This document shows positions 1-9,639 of a stretch of DNA of 64,000 bases, piece by piece (position 1 is the stretch's first letter; every line of letters begins with the position of its first letter). The stretch is from Sphagnum compactum. Its lineage: Eukaryota; Bryophyta; Sphagnopsida; Sphagnales. The position numbers were made by a program, and so were the translations under genes. The stretch spans positions 17,980,001 through 18,044,000 of the forward strand of contig OZ234498.1 of assembly GCA_965153455.1 (NCBI GenBank), read 5' to 3'. Under the pieces are notes generated by a model. That model had not been told where the DNA came from and ran no database searches. It saw nothing but the letters and a program-made list of their open reading frames with translations.

Positions 1-1125
1 TGAATTCTTTGACTATGGACACTAATGAAAAATCATAAATTTAACTTATTGACACGTTAAAAAAATTGAACCCCTGTCCTGGCCCCTTATCTTTTTGTCC
101 TTGCAATTACACAAACACATATATATCCATGTTTAGATTAGAGACTGCTAAGTAAACTGGCCCCAAGTGAACAGTAAAACAAAAAAAAGTAGGTTAGTTC
201 ATCTTTGTTCCTAATAAATATTGATTAAACAATTTTGAACACGTTCAAAACTAGAACAAAATTTTAACATTATATTAATCAGTGTGTCAGATCCACTGTA
301 TTTAATAATCAGTTCTAGTATGTAATTTCCATCCATTCAATGTGAATTATATGTATACATGGTTTGGTGTGTGTGTGTGTAATGTAGTTTAACATTAATG
401 TAGTATGTGTCCTCCATACCATCATGCTCACCAAGTGCCATGCTTCCATGTTGTCACATCAGCTAGCTTGATGCATGAGATCCAAATGCATGCCACCCAA
501 CCCCTTCCATATCATCATCACATAAGTCCACTAGACTGCCTTCATGATGTAAAGGCATAAAAACTGGAGCCACCAATCGAGCTCTAACCCTAACTCTATC
601 TCTCAATTCACATTATAAAACCAGCTGAAGGTGAGAAGGTCGTTTGATACGTATGAGCTGCCTTCCTACTTGGGGGAAGATTCTCGTTGAACCTTGCAAA
701 GGAGGAAAGTTCTCAGTAAGTATTTTGAGGTGTAGCTGGGCCTTGCGCTTCCAACATTTGCAAAACATCTTGATCTCTAAAATATTGCAATTTTCTTGTT
801 AGTGCTTGAGAATTAAGTACTCAGCTGCTGTGCATTGTGCATAATTCAGTAGTGAAAATAGCTGGGTTGCAATTCTGTGATACACAAAAATTATGTCATT
901 CATTCTTGGGATCAATTCCGATTTGGTTCAGCTGGAGTGGCTTGAGGAGGATAAAATCAACTGGTTATGCAAGCGGATATAACAGGCTACGGCGCCAGAA
1001 AGCTGCTTGATTTATACAGTACAAAATCTGTCGAGAGAGCAGCATTATAAGAAAGTTGGGCACCGGCAGTTCTTACGACATACTAAAGCTAGCACACAAT
1101 ACAACCACCTGTCTGGCGTCCCTGG
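1..1125. other. Intergenic DNA, no supported gene
   Basis: No open frame here resembles a known protein. A short GT dinucleotide run lies near 367-380. Near 611 there is a TATA-like ATTATAAAA, and about 105 bases later CAGTAAGTAT resembles a plant 5' splice site. Together these could mark the start of a non-coding or very short transcript on the + strand, but I see no coding exon and no recognisable microRNA. Confidence 0.3.
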
Positions 1126-1163
1126 GGCAATGGGCGAGTACAAAATTCGGGCCAGAATGAACC

Positions 1164-1212
1164 GGCACCCACCAGTGCACCAACGTGGATGGATGGTGCA
1201 CTGATGGGTGCA
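1164..1212. repeat. Inverted repeat around GTGCAC core (dispersed repeat, copy A)
   Basis: Arm 1164-1182 is the reverse complement of 1194-1212 with two mismatches, separated by an 11-base spacer. The arm contains the palindrome GTGCAC and reads TGGTGCACTGGTGGGTGC on one strand. The same core recurs twice at 5.04-5.27 kb, and CCCTGTCC(T)GGG-like sequence accompanies it in both places, so this is a member of a local dispersed repeat family. No coding function is suggested. Confidence 0.65.
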
Positions 1213-1264
1213 CCTTTTTCGTCCCTCCCTGTCCCTGGGTTAACCAAGGTGGCGAACTCAAGTT

Positions 1265-1760
1265 GACCTTTTTTTTTTCCTTTCCTTAGCTCAGGTTGGT
1301 TTTTTACAGAAAATGAAAACGAGAAACATAAAACCAGGATTTTAAATAAGTACAGAAAGCGAAAAATAGGAAAATAAAAAAAAGAGAAAAAGAAAAACAA
1401 GGGGAAACAATCGAAGAAAAAACCAAGGAAACAGAAATTTTAAACCCAACAAAAACCAATATTAAGAAAACCAAAAAAAATCAGAAATAAACAGAAATAA
1501 AAAACAAACAAGATAGGAATAAATTTTCAAAATGGTACAAATTTTTTAAAATATATATATAACCAGAATTTTTTAAATTACTGAAAATAGAATATAAAAA
1601 ACAGGGAAAAAAAAAAGAAAAAAATCAGAAAAATTTGAAATGCCAGAAAAATGGTATTAAAAAAACCAGAAAAAAACAGGAAAGAAAAATAAAAGAAATA
1701 AAAGAAATAAGAGAAATAAATAAAAGCAATTTTTTTAAAAAAATGAAAAAATCTCTGTGA
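1265..1760. repeat. A-rich low-complexity tract with repeated CCAGAAAAA motif
   Basis: About 500 bases are almost entirely purine on the + strand, with many interrupted repetitions of (C)CAGAAAAA, AGAAATAAA and AAAACCAG. It looks like a degenerated simple-repeat expansion. Short frames on the minus strand are only poly-Phe/Tyr/Ser consequences of the composition. Confidence 0.7.
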
Positions 1761-2117
1761 AAGCACTAAACCTCTATTGCAATCAAGAGCTCACGATGAT
1801 GGCAACAAACCTTTACTACCATTGTTGGTTTGCAGGGGCTGGACTGCAAGAAACTGACCCCTTCTAGTTGCTTCTCATGTTGCTTTTCCTCTTTGTCTCT
1901 CTCTTCCGTTTTTTTATCTAAAATAATGATTTGAATAATTAAGGTTCAACCAAATAATCAATTAATTAATATTAAGAAATAAATGATTGTCTAAATATGA
2001 TAATCAATTATTTACATTATTTGAATTTTTTTATAGTAATTCTTTAATTATGACATTATTTGTTGATACTTAGACTATATTATTAAATCATATGAATCCC
2101 ATAAATGTTGCAATGGA

Positions 2118-2460
2118 GACCTATATGCAGGTATTACAAAAGATGTTAAAAATCAACAACTATTTACGGACCTATATGTGGGTATTGCAATGGATGTTAA
2201 AAAAATCAGCTACTATTTATAATACTTAAAAGTGGGTATTGCAATGGATATTAAAAACCAATAACTATTTACGAAACCAATATGTGGGTATTGCATATTT
2301 GAAATGGCCTTATGGAATTAGAATAGAAAGGATGTAGGTATTGCATGTTTGGTTTCATGACAATGCCAATAAGTTAATTATAATGTGGGTATTGTTTTAA
2401 AATATTTAAGTGATGTGAGTTCTAATACATTAGATATAGGTATTGCACAATGTTCATTTT
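2118..2460. repeat. Tandem/periodic repeat, ~52-bp period, GGTATTGCA core
   Basis: GGTATTGCA or a one-base variant occurs at about 2130, 2181, 2235, 2287, 2335, 2384 and 2448, giving spacings of 48-64 bases. The first four units also share flanking CCTATATG, GATGTTAAAAA and ACTATTTACG, so they are true tandem copies; later units retain little more than the core. A stray copy of the core recurs near 3786. Confidence 0.7.
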
Positions 2461-3079
2461 GATCTTTGTAAACCTTACACAAATTAATTATAAAATGTGC
2501 ATATGGGACTATTTAAATTTTGATTATTACATCTAAAACATTAAGACAATGATAAAAAAGAAAACATATATGATTAACCATATACCTATCAAAAAAATGT
2601 GATTAGAAGAAAATATAATATTGATAAAAGATGTACAAAAATGGGTGGATAAAAAAATGCTAAAAGACCCAATGAAAAAAAAAATTCTCTATAATATATC
2701 AAAGGACCAAAGTTCAAAAAATGGGTAGTCCAAAAACTGAATTAACTAACTATATAAAGTGGAAACCTAAACCATATCACTATCTATAATGTCGTGTTTA
2801 ACTTGGTAAGCAATTGCTACATTTATAGCCCTTATTACATGACGAGCAACATACAAATGGCGACATTACATCTCAACATGAACTGCATTTGCAACAAATT
2901 CTTCTTTTGTTTTGCCTTGAACCCTATAAACACCCAAAAACCACCAAATTAAACCCTAACACACTTTGGATGAAACATAATTATAAAAAAACAACAAACA
3001 TTGATTATTATTTTTTCTTACCTTGCATGAATCATTTTATATCATGGAAATTCAACACAACTATCAACTCTTATGTCCG

Positions 3080-3660
3080 ACTTGTTTTAATAGACTTTTG
3101 ATCCCAATTTTTGACATCCCATGCCATTTTTAATTGTTGTGCATATGCAAAATGGGTGGATCGAATCATCTCTTGTAAATTTTCGTCCTTCTCCATCTAT
3201 GATGTTGCATTTTGAGGCACATTTCCCATGCCCTAAGCATTAAGACCCAACATCTACAATAGTTGCTTTGAAGCTAATTTGACCAAAATTGGTTTTGGTA
3301 ATGGTGGACATTGTTCTACAACAATTGCCATCTTATCCCACTCGCGCTGGGCTTTAGCACAAACACAATTAACAACCTTTTGATCATTTCACTTCTACAC
3401 ATCCATGGCATCTCCCAAGATGCGAGCATTTATTTTAGCATGGGATTGATGTCAAGGACCTTTTTCAAAAGTTGAAAGCCTCCTAGGTTTGGCCCTTTCT
3501 GCCATTAAACCATGTGCCTCCTTCAAATGTTTGGTCAACAACCATTTGGCAAAATATGCAACAATGCAAATGCCAACTTTACACTTCCATTTCGACTCAA
3601 CCTTCATCCATTCTTTGTCCTTCCGAGCCATATTAAATGAACAAAAAGGTGCTAATGGCT
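3080..3660 (-). pseudogene. Degenerate transposon-type ORF with C2H2 finger-like motif
   Basis: Read on the minus strand from about 3650, a long frame interrupted by several stops begins with an MARKDKEW-like segment. It contains C-x4-C-x12-H-x4-H (KCKVGIC...KHLKEAH), then ARILGDAM, AKAQREWDKM, CPPLPKP, LVKLASKQLL, LGLNA and ENLQEMIRSTHFAYAQQ. From memory these phrases match a repetitive, zinc-finger-bearing plant protein family found in many copies in some plant genomes, so I infer a dead mobile-element ORF. At least five in-frame stops make it non-functional. A 113-codon minus-strand frame at 3966-4307 lies just upstream and may be an earlier exon of the same element, but I do not recognise it. 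Confidence 0.5.
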
Positions 3661-4401
3661 GAGAGGCTCGGTCGGTTTCAAGCTTCGAACCTAAACCAAA
3701 TATTATAAAAACAAATAAAACCTTATTTTGTAATAAAAAAACCTTAACCTTAAAACCTTAAACATAAAAAATCACACAACAAAATGTAGGTATTGCAAAA
3801 CATAAGATCACATAATTAGGTGCAATTACTACAAACTCTAACTTTTTTTAAGTATTGTAATAAAAAAATTTTGAAAAAAAAATCCCACAGCTTCCATCAA
3901 ATGATAGAAGGTGTAGGTATAATTAAATTAAAATTTTTTTGTATAATTGTTTTTGCTGCATTTGATCAATGTATGTAGATTCTAAAACAATCTAACCCAC
4001 CACTTTTTGATCGAAATTCCCAATCTGTATTGGAAGGGATTTCATCATTTGAATTATAAACAACCACCATTGCCAACTCTAAGCCATATGGATTGCTTGA
4101 TTCATTAACTCCTAGTTTTGATGGAACAACATTTTGCTCCCCAATTGTCGGTTCTATTGAAATAACATTTTGCTTCTGAGCTTCCAAATCACCACCAAAT
4201 TTCTTTAGTTTCTTTCCTTTAAGCATTATAACCTTAAACATTTTTAAAACAACCAAATCATTATTAATTGTCAATTTTAAAGAAAAATTAACAATTCTTT
4301 GCAGCAAAAGGACCAGAAAAGAAGAAAAAGAAAAAAAGAAAAAAAGGTTTAAAGTTTAACAAGCCATTACCTTCCTTGTAGTAACACCAATAGAAAAAAA
4401 A

Positions 4402-4676
4402 GCGATGACAACAAGCTTGTTGCCATCGCCCATTTTCACTTCAAGTAAAAAGAAGAAAAAAATGGGCAACAATAGCAAGCTTGCTACCATTGCTTTATTT
4501 GCAGTAACAACAAGAGAAGAAGAAAAAATGCGACGACAATAAGCTTGTTGCCATCATCTTTTTCACTTCAAGTAGAAAGAAGGAAAAATTGGGCGATGGC
4601 AGCAAGCTTGTTGTCGTCGCCTTGTTCGCAACAAAAAAAAGAAAAAAGGTGACGACACACTTGTGCCGTCACCTTC
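4402..4676. repeat. Row of five regularly spaced hairpins centred on AAGCTT
   Basis: Five imperfect palindromes lie at about 4402-4429, 4469-4492, 4531-4557, 4592-4621 and 4647-4676, with centre-to-centre distances of roughly 55-65 bases. The first four share the centre AAGCTT flanked by GCGATG(A/G)CAACA and its complement. The fifth keeps the same outer arms (GGTGACG/CGTCACC) around ACTTGT. Spacers are A/G-rich and share CACTTCAAGTA(A/G)AAAGAAG. It is a tandem repeat whose unit contains an inverted repeat, and each unit could form a stem of 11-14 base pairs. No protein family is suggested in either strand. Confidence 0.75.
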
Positions 4677-5039
4677 TTTGCTTCAAATAGAAACAAATAA
4701 ATGAAAGAAGAAGTGGATGGCATCTTCTTCTTCTCAAGCACAAGAAAACAAAAAGGAACACAAAGAACAAAAAAAAAACCATAGAGAAGAAAAAAAAATG
4801 AAAAGAAGGGAAGGAGCTTACCTTTCTTCTCCCACTTCTACATTTGGGATGAAGTGCTCCTCTCGCATTCTCCTCTCCATGTTCCTTCAACATTGAACTC
4901 TCCACCTTTCTCAAGCCTTGTGTCTCGCATCTCCTCGAAGCGTTGTGCTACTCAAGCTCAGGAGCTCTCCCAAGCTTTGTAGATGGAGTGGGTAGGGGAA
5001 GAGGATGTGTTTTTGGTTCATCCCCAAAACGGCTTGAAC

Positions 5040-5275
5040 GGCCTCATCCGGAACTGGTGCACTGGTGGCTGCTGGTTCACTCCAGCCGTAGGGAGGGGGT
5101 GGGGGAAGGGAAAGAAAAACTGACCGTTGAATGTGAGCGTGTGTGAGGGAAAACAAAATGAACCCAGAACCCTGTCCTGGGGTTGGGTTGCGTTTCATCC
5201 CATCCAAAAAAATCCCAAAACGGGATTTTTTTTGGATGGTGCACTGGTGGGTGCTGGGTCACTCAAGCCCAAAAA
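5040..5275. repeat. Dispersed GTGCAC repeat, copies B and C
   Basis: TGGTGCACTGGTGG(C/G)TGCTG followed by G(T/G)TCACTC(A/C)AGCC occurs at about 5055-5090 and again at 5237-5270. Both match the core of the inverted repeat at 1164-1212. The material between them contains CCCTGTCCTGGGG, as near copy A. This is probably a short non-autonomous mobile repeat or its fragments. The many short frames on both strands here, which repeat VHWWVPVHS-like phrases, are consequences of the repeat. Confidence 0.6.
5200..5239. repeat. Strong A/T-cored hairpin, 17/18-base arms
   Basis: Left arm 5200-5216 (CCATCC, seven A, TCCC) pairs with right arm 5222-5239 (GGGA, eight T, GGATGG) around a five-base loop. The only irregularity is one extra T. 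It sits directly against repeat copy C, so it may be the end structure of that repeat rather than a gene terminator. Confidence 0.7.
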
Positions 5276-5497
5276 TAGCACGGTCGGGCGGAAGTTGAAG
5301 AGGATGAGAGGGTGTGGCGCAAATCTTGTGATCATGTGGCACAGGCGAATTAGGTGCTCTTTTTGCAGCTGCATTAACTTTTAATGTGGTTAGTGGTGGA
5401 CTTATAGCTAACTTATTAGGTTTATTCATCTCAACTGCAGTTGCATTGATTACAAATAATGAATGGAAGATTTAATTCTAGCAGCAGCCACAGCCAC

Positions 5498-5696
5498 ATA
5501 CAAGGAGCTCTTGGATGATTCCCTTGTGGGAAAATTGTTTAACTTTACCTCCAAGAACAGACTAAAAAGGGAAGTAACGAGGAATTGTGCAAACACAGGG
5601 AGTTTTGTAACATTCCCAGGTAGCCTCAGGGAAAGTTCAATTATGCCATTTAGGAGGGTACTCCCAACCATTGTCAAAGGGGAAGTTGGTAATGTA
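5498..5696. repeat. 200-bp dispersed repeat, copy 1
   Basis: This block (TACAAGGAGCTCTTGG... to ...AAAGGGGAAGTTGGTAAT) aligns along its whole length with 8688-8884, with roughly 85% identity by eye and a few single-base gaps. It carries short open frames on both strands (75-95 codons), but these are not preserved in copy 2, so it is not treated as a gene. Similarity stops abruptly at both ends, as expected for an insertion or a fragment of a mobile element. Confidence 0.75.
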
Positions 5697-5699
5697 TCT

Positions 5700-6315
5700 C
5701 AGCTGGTAGGTACTAGGTACGCAGTAGTGTGGCCCGGGGCAGTTCTTTGACTTCTTTAATAAGCACCGGTTCTGGGTATTTGAAAAACATCACAATCAAA
5801 GAACCAAGTTGGTTCTCCAGGTATTTGAAAAACCCTCACAGAACTATTGGTTTCATGAAAGGACCAGAGGATTTCTAGGCGGTTCTTTGACCTTTCCAGA
5901 AAAAAGAGAACTGTGGGCATATATATTTTTGATAACCACAGTTATAGATATCAGAAACGGTATTTTATTTTGGAGAACCACGGTTGTCATCCTTACAAAC
6001 CTCTATGATACCGAGGGGGGTTCTATATTGCAGTTTCTAATAGGCGCCCAACATTGGTACTCATGAGCTCCAATTACTCGGACTTAGAGATGGCTAAAGT
6101 TACTCCATAAAGACTAGAGTAAAAGTAGATTAATTTGCTGAACTTTTTAGTATGTGGGCCAAAACTGTTCGTCACCATTTTCAACATGTACTAATACCTC
6201 CTTTATAAACTGGGAGTAGGTACATATTTACGGGGATGGTAATTAGGCTGACAGTTTAGCTCAAAGGCTGAGAACAAGCTAGCTATTTCGGTGAAATTAG
6301 GTTGAGCACGGTGGT
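5700..6315. other. Intergenic, AT-rich, repeat-like; no supported gene
   Basis: The stretch has repeated (A)GAACC(A/G) and GGTTCT words (5765-5985), similar to the subterminal sequence of the hAT element at 12.8-16.4 kb, so it may include a decayed relative. No intact termini were found, and the short frames are unrecognised. Confidence 0.3.
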
Positions 6316-6319
6316 GATA

Positions 6320-6535
6320 ATGCCGGGGGGCTGGGATGTTGCCAGGTGGTTGCCAATAGCGGCGGCGCGCTGGCCCAGCAACGCAGCAGGTGAGGCATCA
6401 GCACCAGCCCCACCAGCTCCATCTATCTCAGCGTCCGAAATCAAACCACACAGCCCTCGGCGGCAACAATAACAACAACAGTACTACAGACTATGCTACG
6501 AGAGGCAGTAGCAGCAATTGATCACGTCTAGTTGA
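6320..6535 (+). other. GC-rich, coding-like island with Gln/His/Asn-rich frame
   Basis: Against AT-rich surroundings this short block is GC-rich and contains CAG/CAC/AAC runs. One frame after a stop near 6351 gives ATQQVRHQHQPHQLHLSQ and then an N5 run, ending at about 6522. Another frame gives a 50-codon ATG-initiated peptide (6320-6472). Low-complexity Q/H/N stretches are common in plant transcription-factor tails. It may be an exon or exon relic of a regulatory gene, or part of the LBD locus leader, but no splice model is convincing. Confidence 0.25.
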
Positions 6536-7128
6536 TCCGGACTACCGCCAAGGTTCTCTATCTTAAGTGAACTCTAGCCCTGGTCTGAACCCGGTTAATC
6601 CTTCACTCTTGATTCTGGAGCGTAGAGATCAGTGTCTCTCATTTCTTCAAAGTCTATATCGAAGAAACTTCAACGTTGTGGTACCCAAGGTTTACTTTGG
6701 CTAGTGACCTTGGATCCATGGGCCCGTGCACAGCGCCTTGCAGTTCCTGAACCTACCAGAGGATATGATTTCCCGTCTTTCTTGAGCTTGAATACTATCC
6801 TGGTAATTGTTACTTCCGCTTCGATCTCTTAAGCAAGCCCTCGATCAGATTCTCAACCTCTTTTTTTATTTTCCCTCGGCTTTTCCATTTGGAAAACACT
6901 TCTTTTCAAAGTTCAGGATCGAAGGTTAAATACAATGATATTCGAAGCAAGACTTTTCTCTTGGATTTATATGGCAAAACCGATCACTTTCTGGCTTGAC
7001 TCGGATGAGCCGAGCTAGTGTAAAGCTTGCACTCTCGCAAGCTTTTTTCTGATCCTTGGTCGCAACTAAGTTGGAAATCTAATTCCTAGCAGCTTTTATC
7101 ATCTCCGAGTGTCCAGGTTTTGTGCGCC

Positions 7129-7162
7129 TTTCTTTCTTTCATTCTTTCTTTCTTCTTCTTCT
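7129..7162 (+). repeat. Pyrimidine (TTCTTTC) tract in LBD leader region
   Basis: CTTTCTTTC repeats form a CT-rich tract about 450 bases before the LBD start codon. Such tracts are frequent in plant 5' untranslated leaders and promoters. A 169-codon minus-strand frame across it has no recognisable content. Confidence 0.5.
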
Positions 7163-7604
7163 GTTCAGAGAATTTGAATGGATGCCTCAAAGACACTTGT
7201 TGCCTACTGCAGATCATCCCAGCTCGCGTCCAATCGACAGTTCCATCACGCTTTGAAGGTGGTATTGCTTCGCTGTTTGGACTCTGGAGAGGGTTAGGAC
7301 AAACAACCGGATGCAGAAGGTAGGTATATCCCCCGTAAATTTCATGACAGAGCAGTGTTTTGTCACTTGAATATTTTCGTACAGCCGAGGTTGCGTATGA
7401 GTGAAGTCTTCGCACCGTCGTTAAAGACCTCTTCGTACGTAGCGCAGGTTCCTGAGGCGTATGGTAGAATGGATGTGTCTTCAGTATTTTCTCAGGTGGA
7501 TGTGTTCGGAAAAGATTCGAGATCGCGGACAAGTTAGCTGAGATTTTCAATCTGGGTGGTCTTCTTGGGCTTGACATTTGCTGCAGCCAGGGCACTGAGA
7601 GAGC

Positions 7605-8333
7605 ATGACAGCTGGATCAGCAAGCGGCACAAACACGGCTTGTGCTGCCTGCAAGTACCAGCGACGCAAGTGCACACCTGATTGTCCCCTGTCGCCCTAC
7701 TTTCCAGCCGACCAGCCGAAGCGCTTTGCTAATGTGCACAAGCTGTTTGGAGTAAGCAACACGTTGCGTATCCTCAAGCACGTGGACCCAAGCAAGCGCG
7801 AGGACACAGTGAAATCAATTGCATACGAAGCCGACACGCGCGAGAAAGACCCTGTGCACGGTTGCTTGGGTGTCATCACGCTCCTCCAGCATGAAGTCTC
7901 AAAGCTCAAGGATGAGCTCGCTATGGCACGCGAGCAACTTTATACGCTGCAGCAGCAGCAGAGCTTCGAGAGCCAAGAACTTCAGCTGCAGAACACGGTG
8001 GCGGCATCACCCGCAGCTGTTCCTACCGGTGTGCATGTCGACCCGGCTATTCAAGTCACCGATGTCGCTTTCCTACGTCAGTTACAGAATTACGCTGGTT
8101 TTGGCAACAACCAACTCTCTGCAGGCACAAGTTTCGATGATCAGTTATACTTGCGGCATGAAAGTTTCGATCCACGCAAATTGCAAATCGCTGCGTATCA
8201 TGACCTACACAGGTCATTCTCGTACCGTGACCCGTCCCTTGGTGGGCCCTTGGTACCTATCAGTTTAGAGCAGAGCCTTCACATAATTTCTCCTTGTTTC
8301 TCGAGATTGCTCTCCTACTTTTTTCAACCTTGA
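7605..8333 (+). CDS. LOB-domain (LBD/ASL) class I transcription factor
   Basis: The 242-aa product is a plant-specific LATERAL ORGAN BOUNDARIES domain protein, expected to be nuclear and to bind DNA as a dimer. The C-block Cys13-x2-Cys16-x6-Cys23-x3-Cys27 is intact. It is followed by the Gly-Ala-Ser block (residues 41-90, with FGVSN at 48-52) and by the class I coiled coil L94-x6-L101-x3-L105-x6-L112. The tail from about 115 is Gln-rich and unconserved. The start is the first ATG before the C-block. The frame is uninterrupted to TGA at 8331-8333, whereas many LBD genes carry an intron. The last ~25 residues are hydrophobic and unlike a typical LBD tail, so translation could instead splice out at a GT near 8213 or 8253 into a downstream exon. 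The exact subfamily cannot be assigned. Confidence 0.93.
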   Translation: MTAGSASGTNTACAACKYQRRKCTPDCPLSPYFPADQPKRFANVHKLFGVSNTLRILKHVDPSKREDTVKSIAYEADTREKDPVHGCLGVITLLQHEVSKLKDELAMAREQLYTLQQQQSFESQELQLQNTVAASPAAVPTGVHVDPAIQVTDVAFLRQLQNYAGFGNNQLSAGTSFDDQLYLRHESFDPRKLQIAAYHDLHRSFSYRDPSLGGPLVPISLEQSLHIISPCFSRLLSYFFQP

Positions 8334-8687
8334 GCCCCTCCGATATCCTCAGTCTGAACTCTTCAGATCTCTCTGAATTTAGATTGGGTTCTCGAGTGTC
8401 ATGTGGAGCTACTTTTCTTCTCTTATCATGTGTCCACACTGAGATCGTGTCCGGCTACCCCATATATAATGTTGAACTAATGTTGAATACTCTAACTATA
8501 TGAATCATGATCAGCCGGAAGTCTAGCAATGCTCGATTCCAAGATAGCTCTAGTACATAATTTGTAAAATCGTATATTCAGGGAAGCATTTGTATAACAA
8601 CTGGGGTTTGCAACAGGTTCAGAAATGTAGTGTCTGGCGACATATATTGGTGGAGTGTCCACCAAGCTAACCTTGTCGAGATTATGT

Positions 8688-8884
8688 ATACAAGGAGCTC
8701 TTGGGTGATTCCCTTATGGGAAAGTTGTCTAACTTTACCTCCAGAATAGACTAAAAACGCAAGTAACAGGGAATTGTGCAAACACGAGGAGTTTTGTAAC
8801 CATTCCCAGGGAGCCTACCAGGGAAAGCTCAATTATGCCATCTAGCAGGGTACTGTGAACGAATGTCAAAGGGGAATTGGTAAT
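8688..8884. repeat. 200-bp dispersed repeat, copy 2
   Basis: It aligns in the same orientation with 5498-5696, about 3.2 kb upstream, with the LBD gene lying between the copies. Single-base indels break every long frame. Just beyond it (about 8865-8945) TGTCAAAGGGGAA and TTCCCTTTGACA form an inverted pair, which may be the remnant of an element terminus. Confidence 0.75.
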
Positions 8885-9195
8885 TTTTCCCTGGTTAGAA
8901 CTTGCACCTCTTGGGGGAAACTAGTTTTCCCTTTGACACTGGTTCTAAGAGGGATTTCTAACAGGGATCACTAAGAGCTTTCACACATTGCACACATGGA
9001 GTTGCAAGAAAACTCGTTGTGAATTAAGGTCAAATTATGGTTTCGCAACTCCTCCTGTATTAAGGGTTTAAACCATTATCCGGAGATGGTTCCAAATAAT
9101 GAATGGATTCTTCATGTACTCGAAACCCAACCAGGATGTGATTTAAGCCCAAGACTGGAATTCAATACTATCCGAGCGACGAGAAGAGAGTAGAT

Positions 9196-9627
9196 TTGCT
9201 AGGGTCGAGTGTCCGGATGTCATCTAGAATTGAATCGAGTTTGAAGCTCTTCGCCATTTGCAATGGCAGGTACGGTGAAGGTGATTCAAGTTCACTACAG
9301 CTACAGGCAGCCTCGGCGATGGGACAGATAAAGCTGGTGGATCGAGCCGACCAGTTACGAAGCTGCGGCTACTTAATCGGCGCAGCTTTCAGACCGAATC
9401 AGTTGGACGACAGCTCCGTTAGCCACCATCAAATGCATCAGCAAGCGGCACTAGAACAAGAGCGTATGAGCATGCACACGAGTGCACTAGTTCCTCGTGG
9501 TCAAGTAAGCCTAACTGTCACATCCCAGAACGACCTAACGAGAGCGAATTACTTGTGTGGTCATGATTCCGTTCCAGACCATGAATTGAGAGTACGAGCT
9601 GGGGTTTATCTTACCTTAACCAACTAG
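9196..9627 (+). CDS. Unrecognised 143-codon frame; possible LBD 3' exon
   Basis: The frame stays open with balanced composition and a His/Gln-rich central part (SHHQMHQQAALEQERMSMH) typical of transcription-factor tails. There is no family match. If an intron ran from GT at 8253 to AG at 9300, the LBD frame would join in phase 0 to LQAASAMGQIKL and continue to the stop at 9625-9627. The acceptor has a poor pyrimidine tract, and copy 2 of the 200-bp repeat would lie in this intron, so the model is tentative. Alternatives are an independent small gene or a chance frame. Confidence 0.28.
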   Translation: MLGSSVRMSSRIESSLKLFAICNGRYGEGDSSSLQLQAASAMGQIKLVDRADQLRSCGYLIGAAFRPNQLDDSSVSHHQMHQQAALEQERMSMHTSALVPRGQVSLTVTSQNDLTRANYLCGHDSVPDHELRVRAGVYLTLTN

Positions 9628-9639
9628 CATATTGTCTAG

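Noticed and set aside
5463-5750. 95-codon plus-strand frame in repeat copy 1
   Set aside because: It lies in the 200-bp dispersed repeat, and the equivalent frame is broken in copy 2 at 8.7 kb.
7086-7595. 169-codon minus-strand frame before the LBD gene
   Set aside because: No domain or family likeness. It runs through the CT-rich leader and lies antisense to the LBD 5' region; the Lys/Glu-rich end is the complement of the pyrimidine tract.
7819-8268. 149-codon plus-strand frame inside LBD
   Set aside because: Out-of-frame shadow of the LBD coding sequence. The LOB domain is in the other frame.
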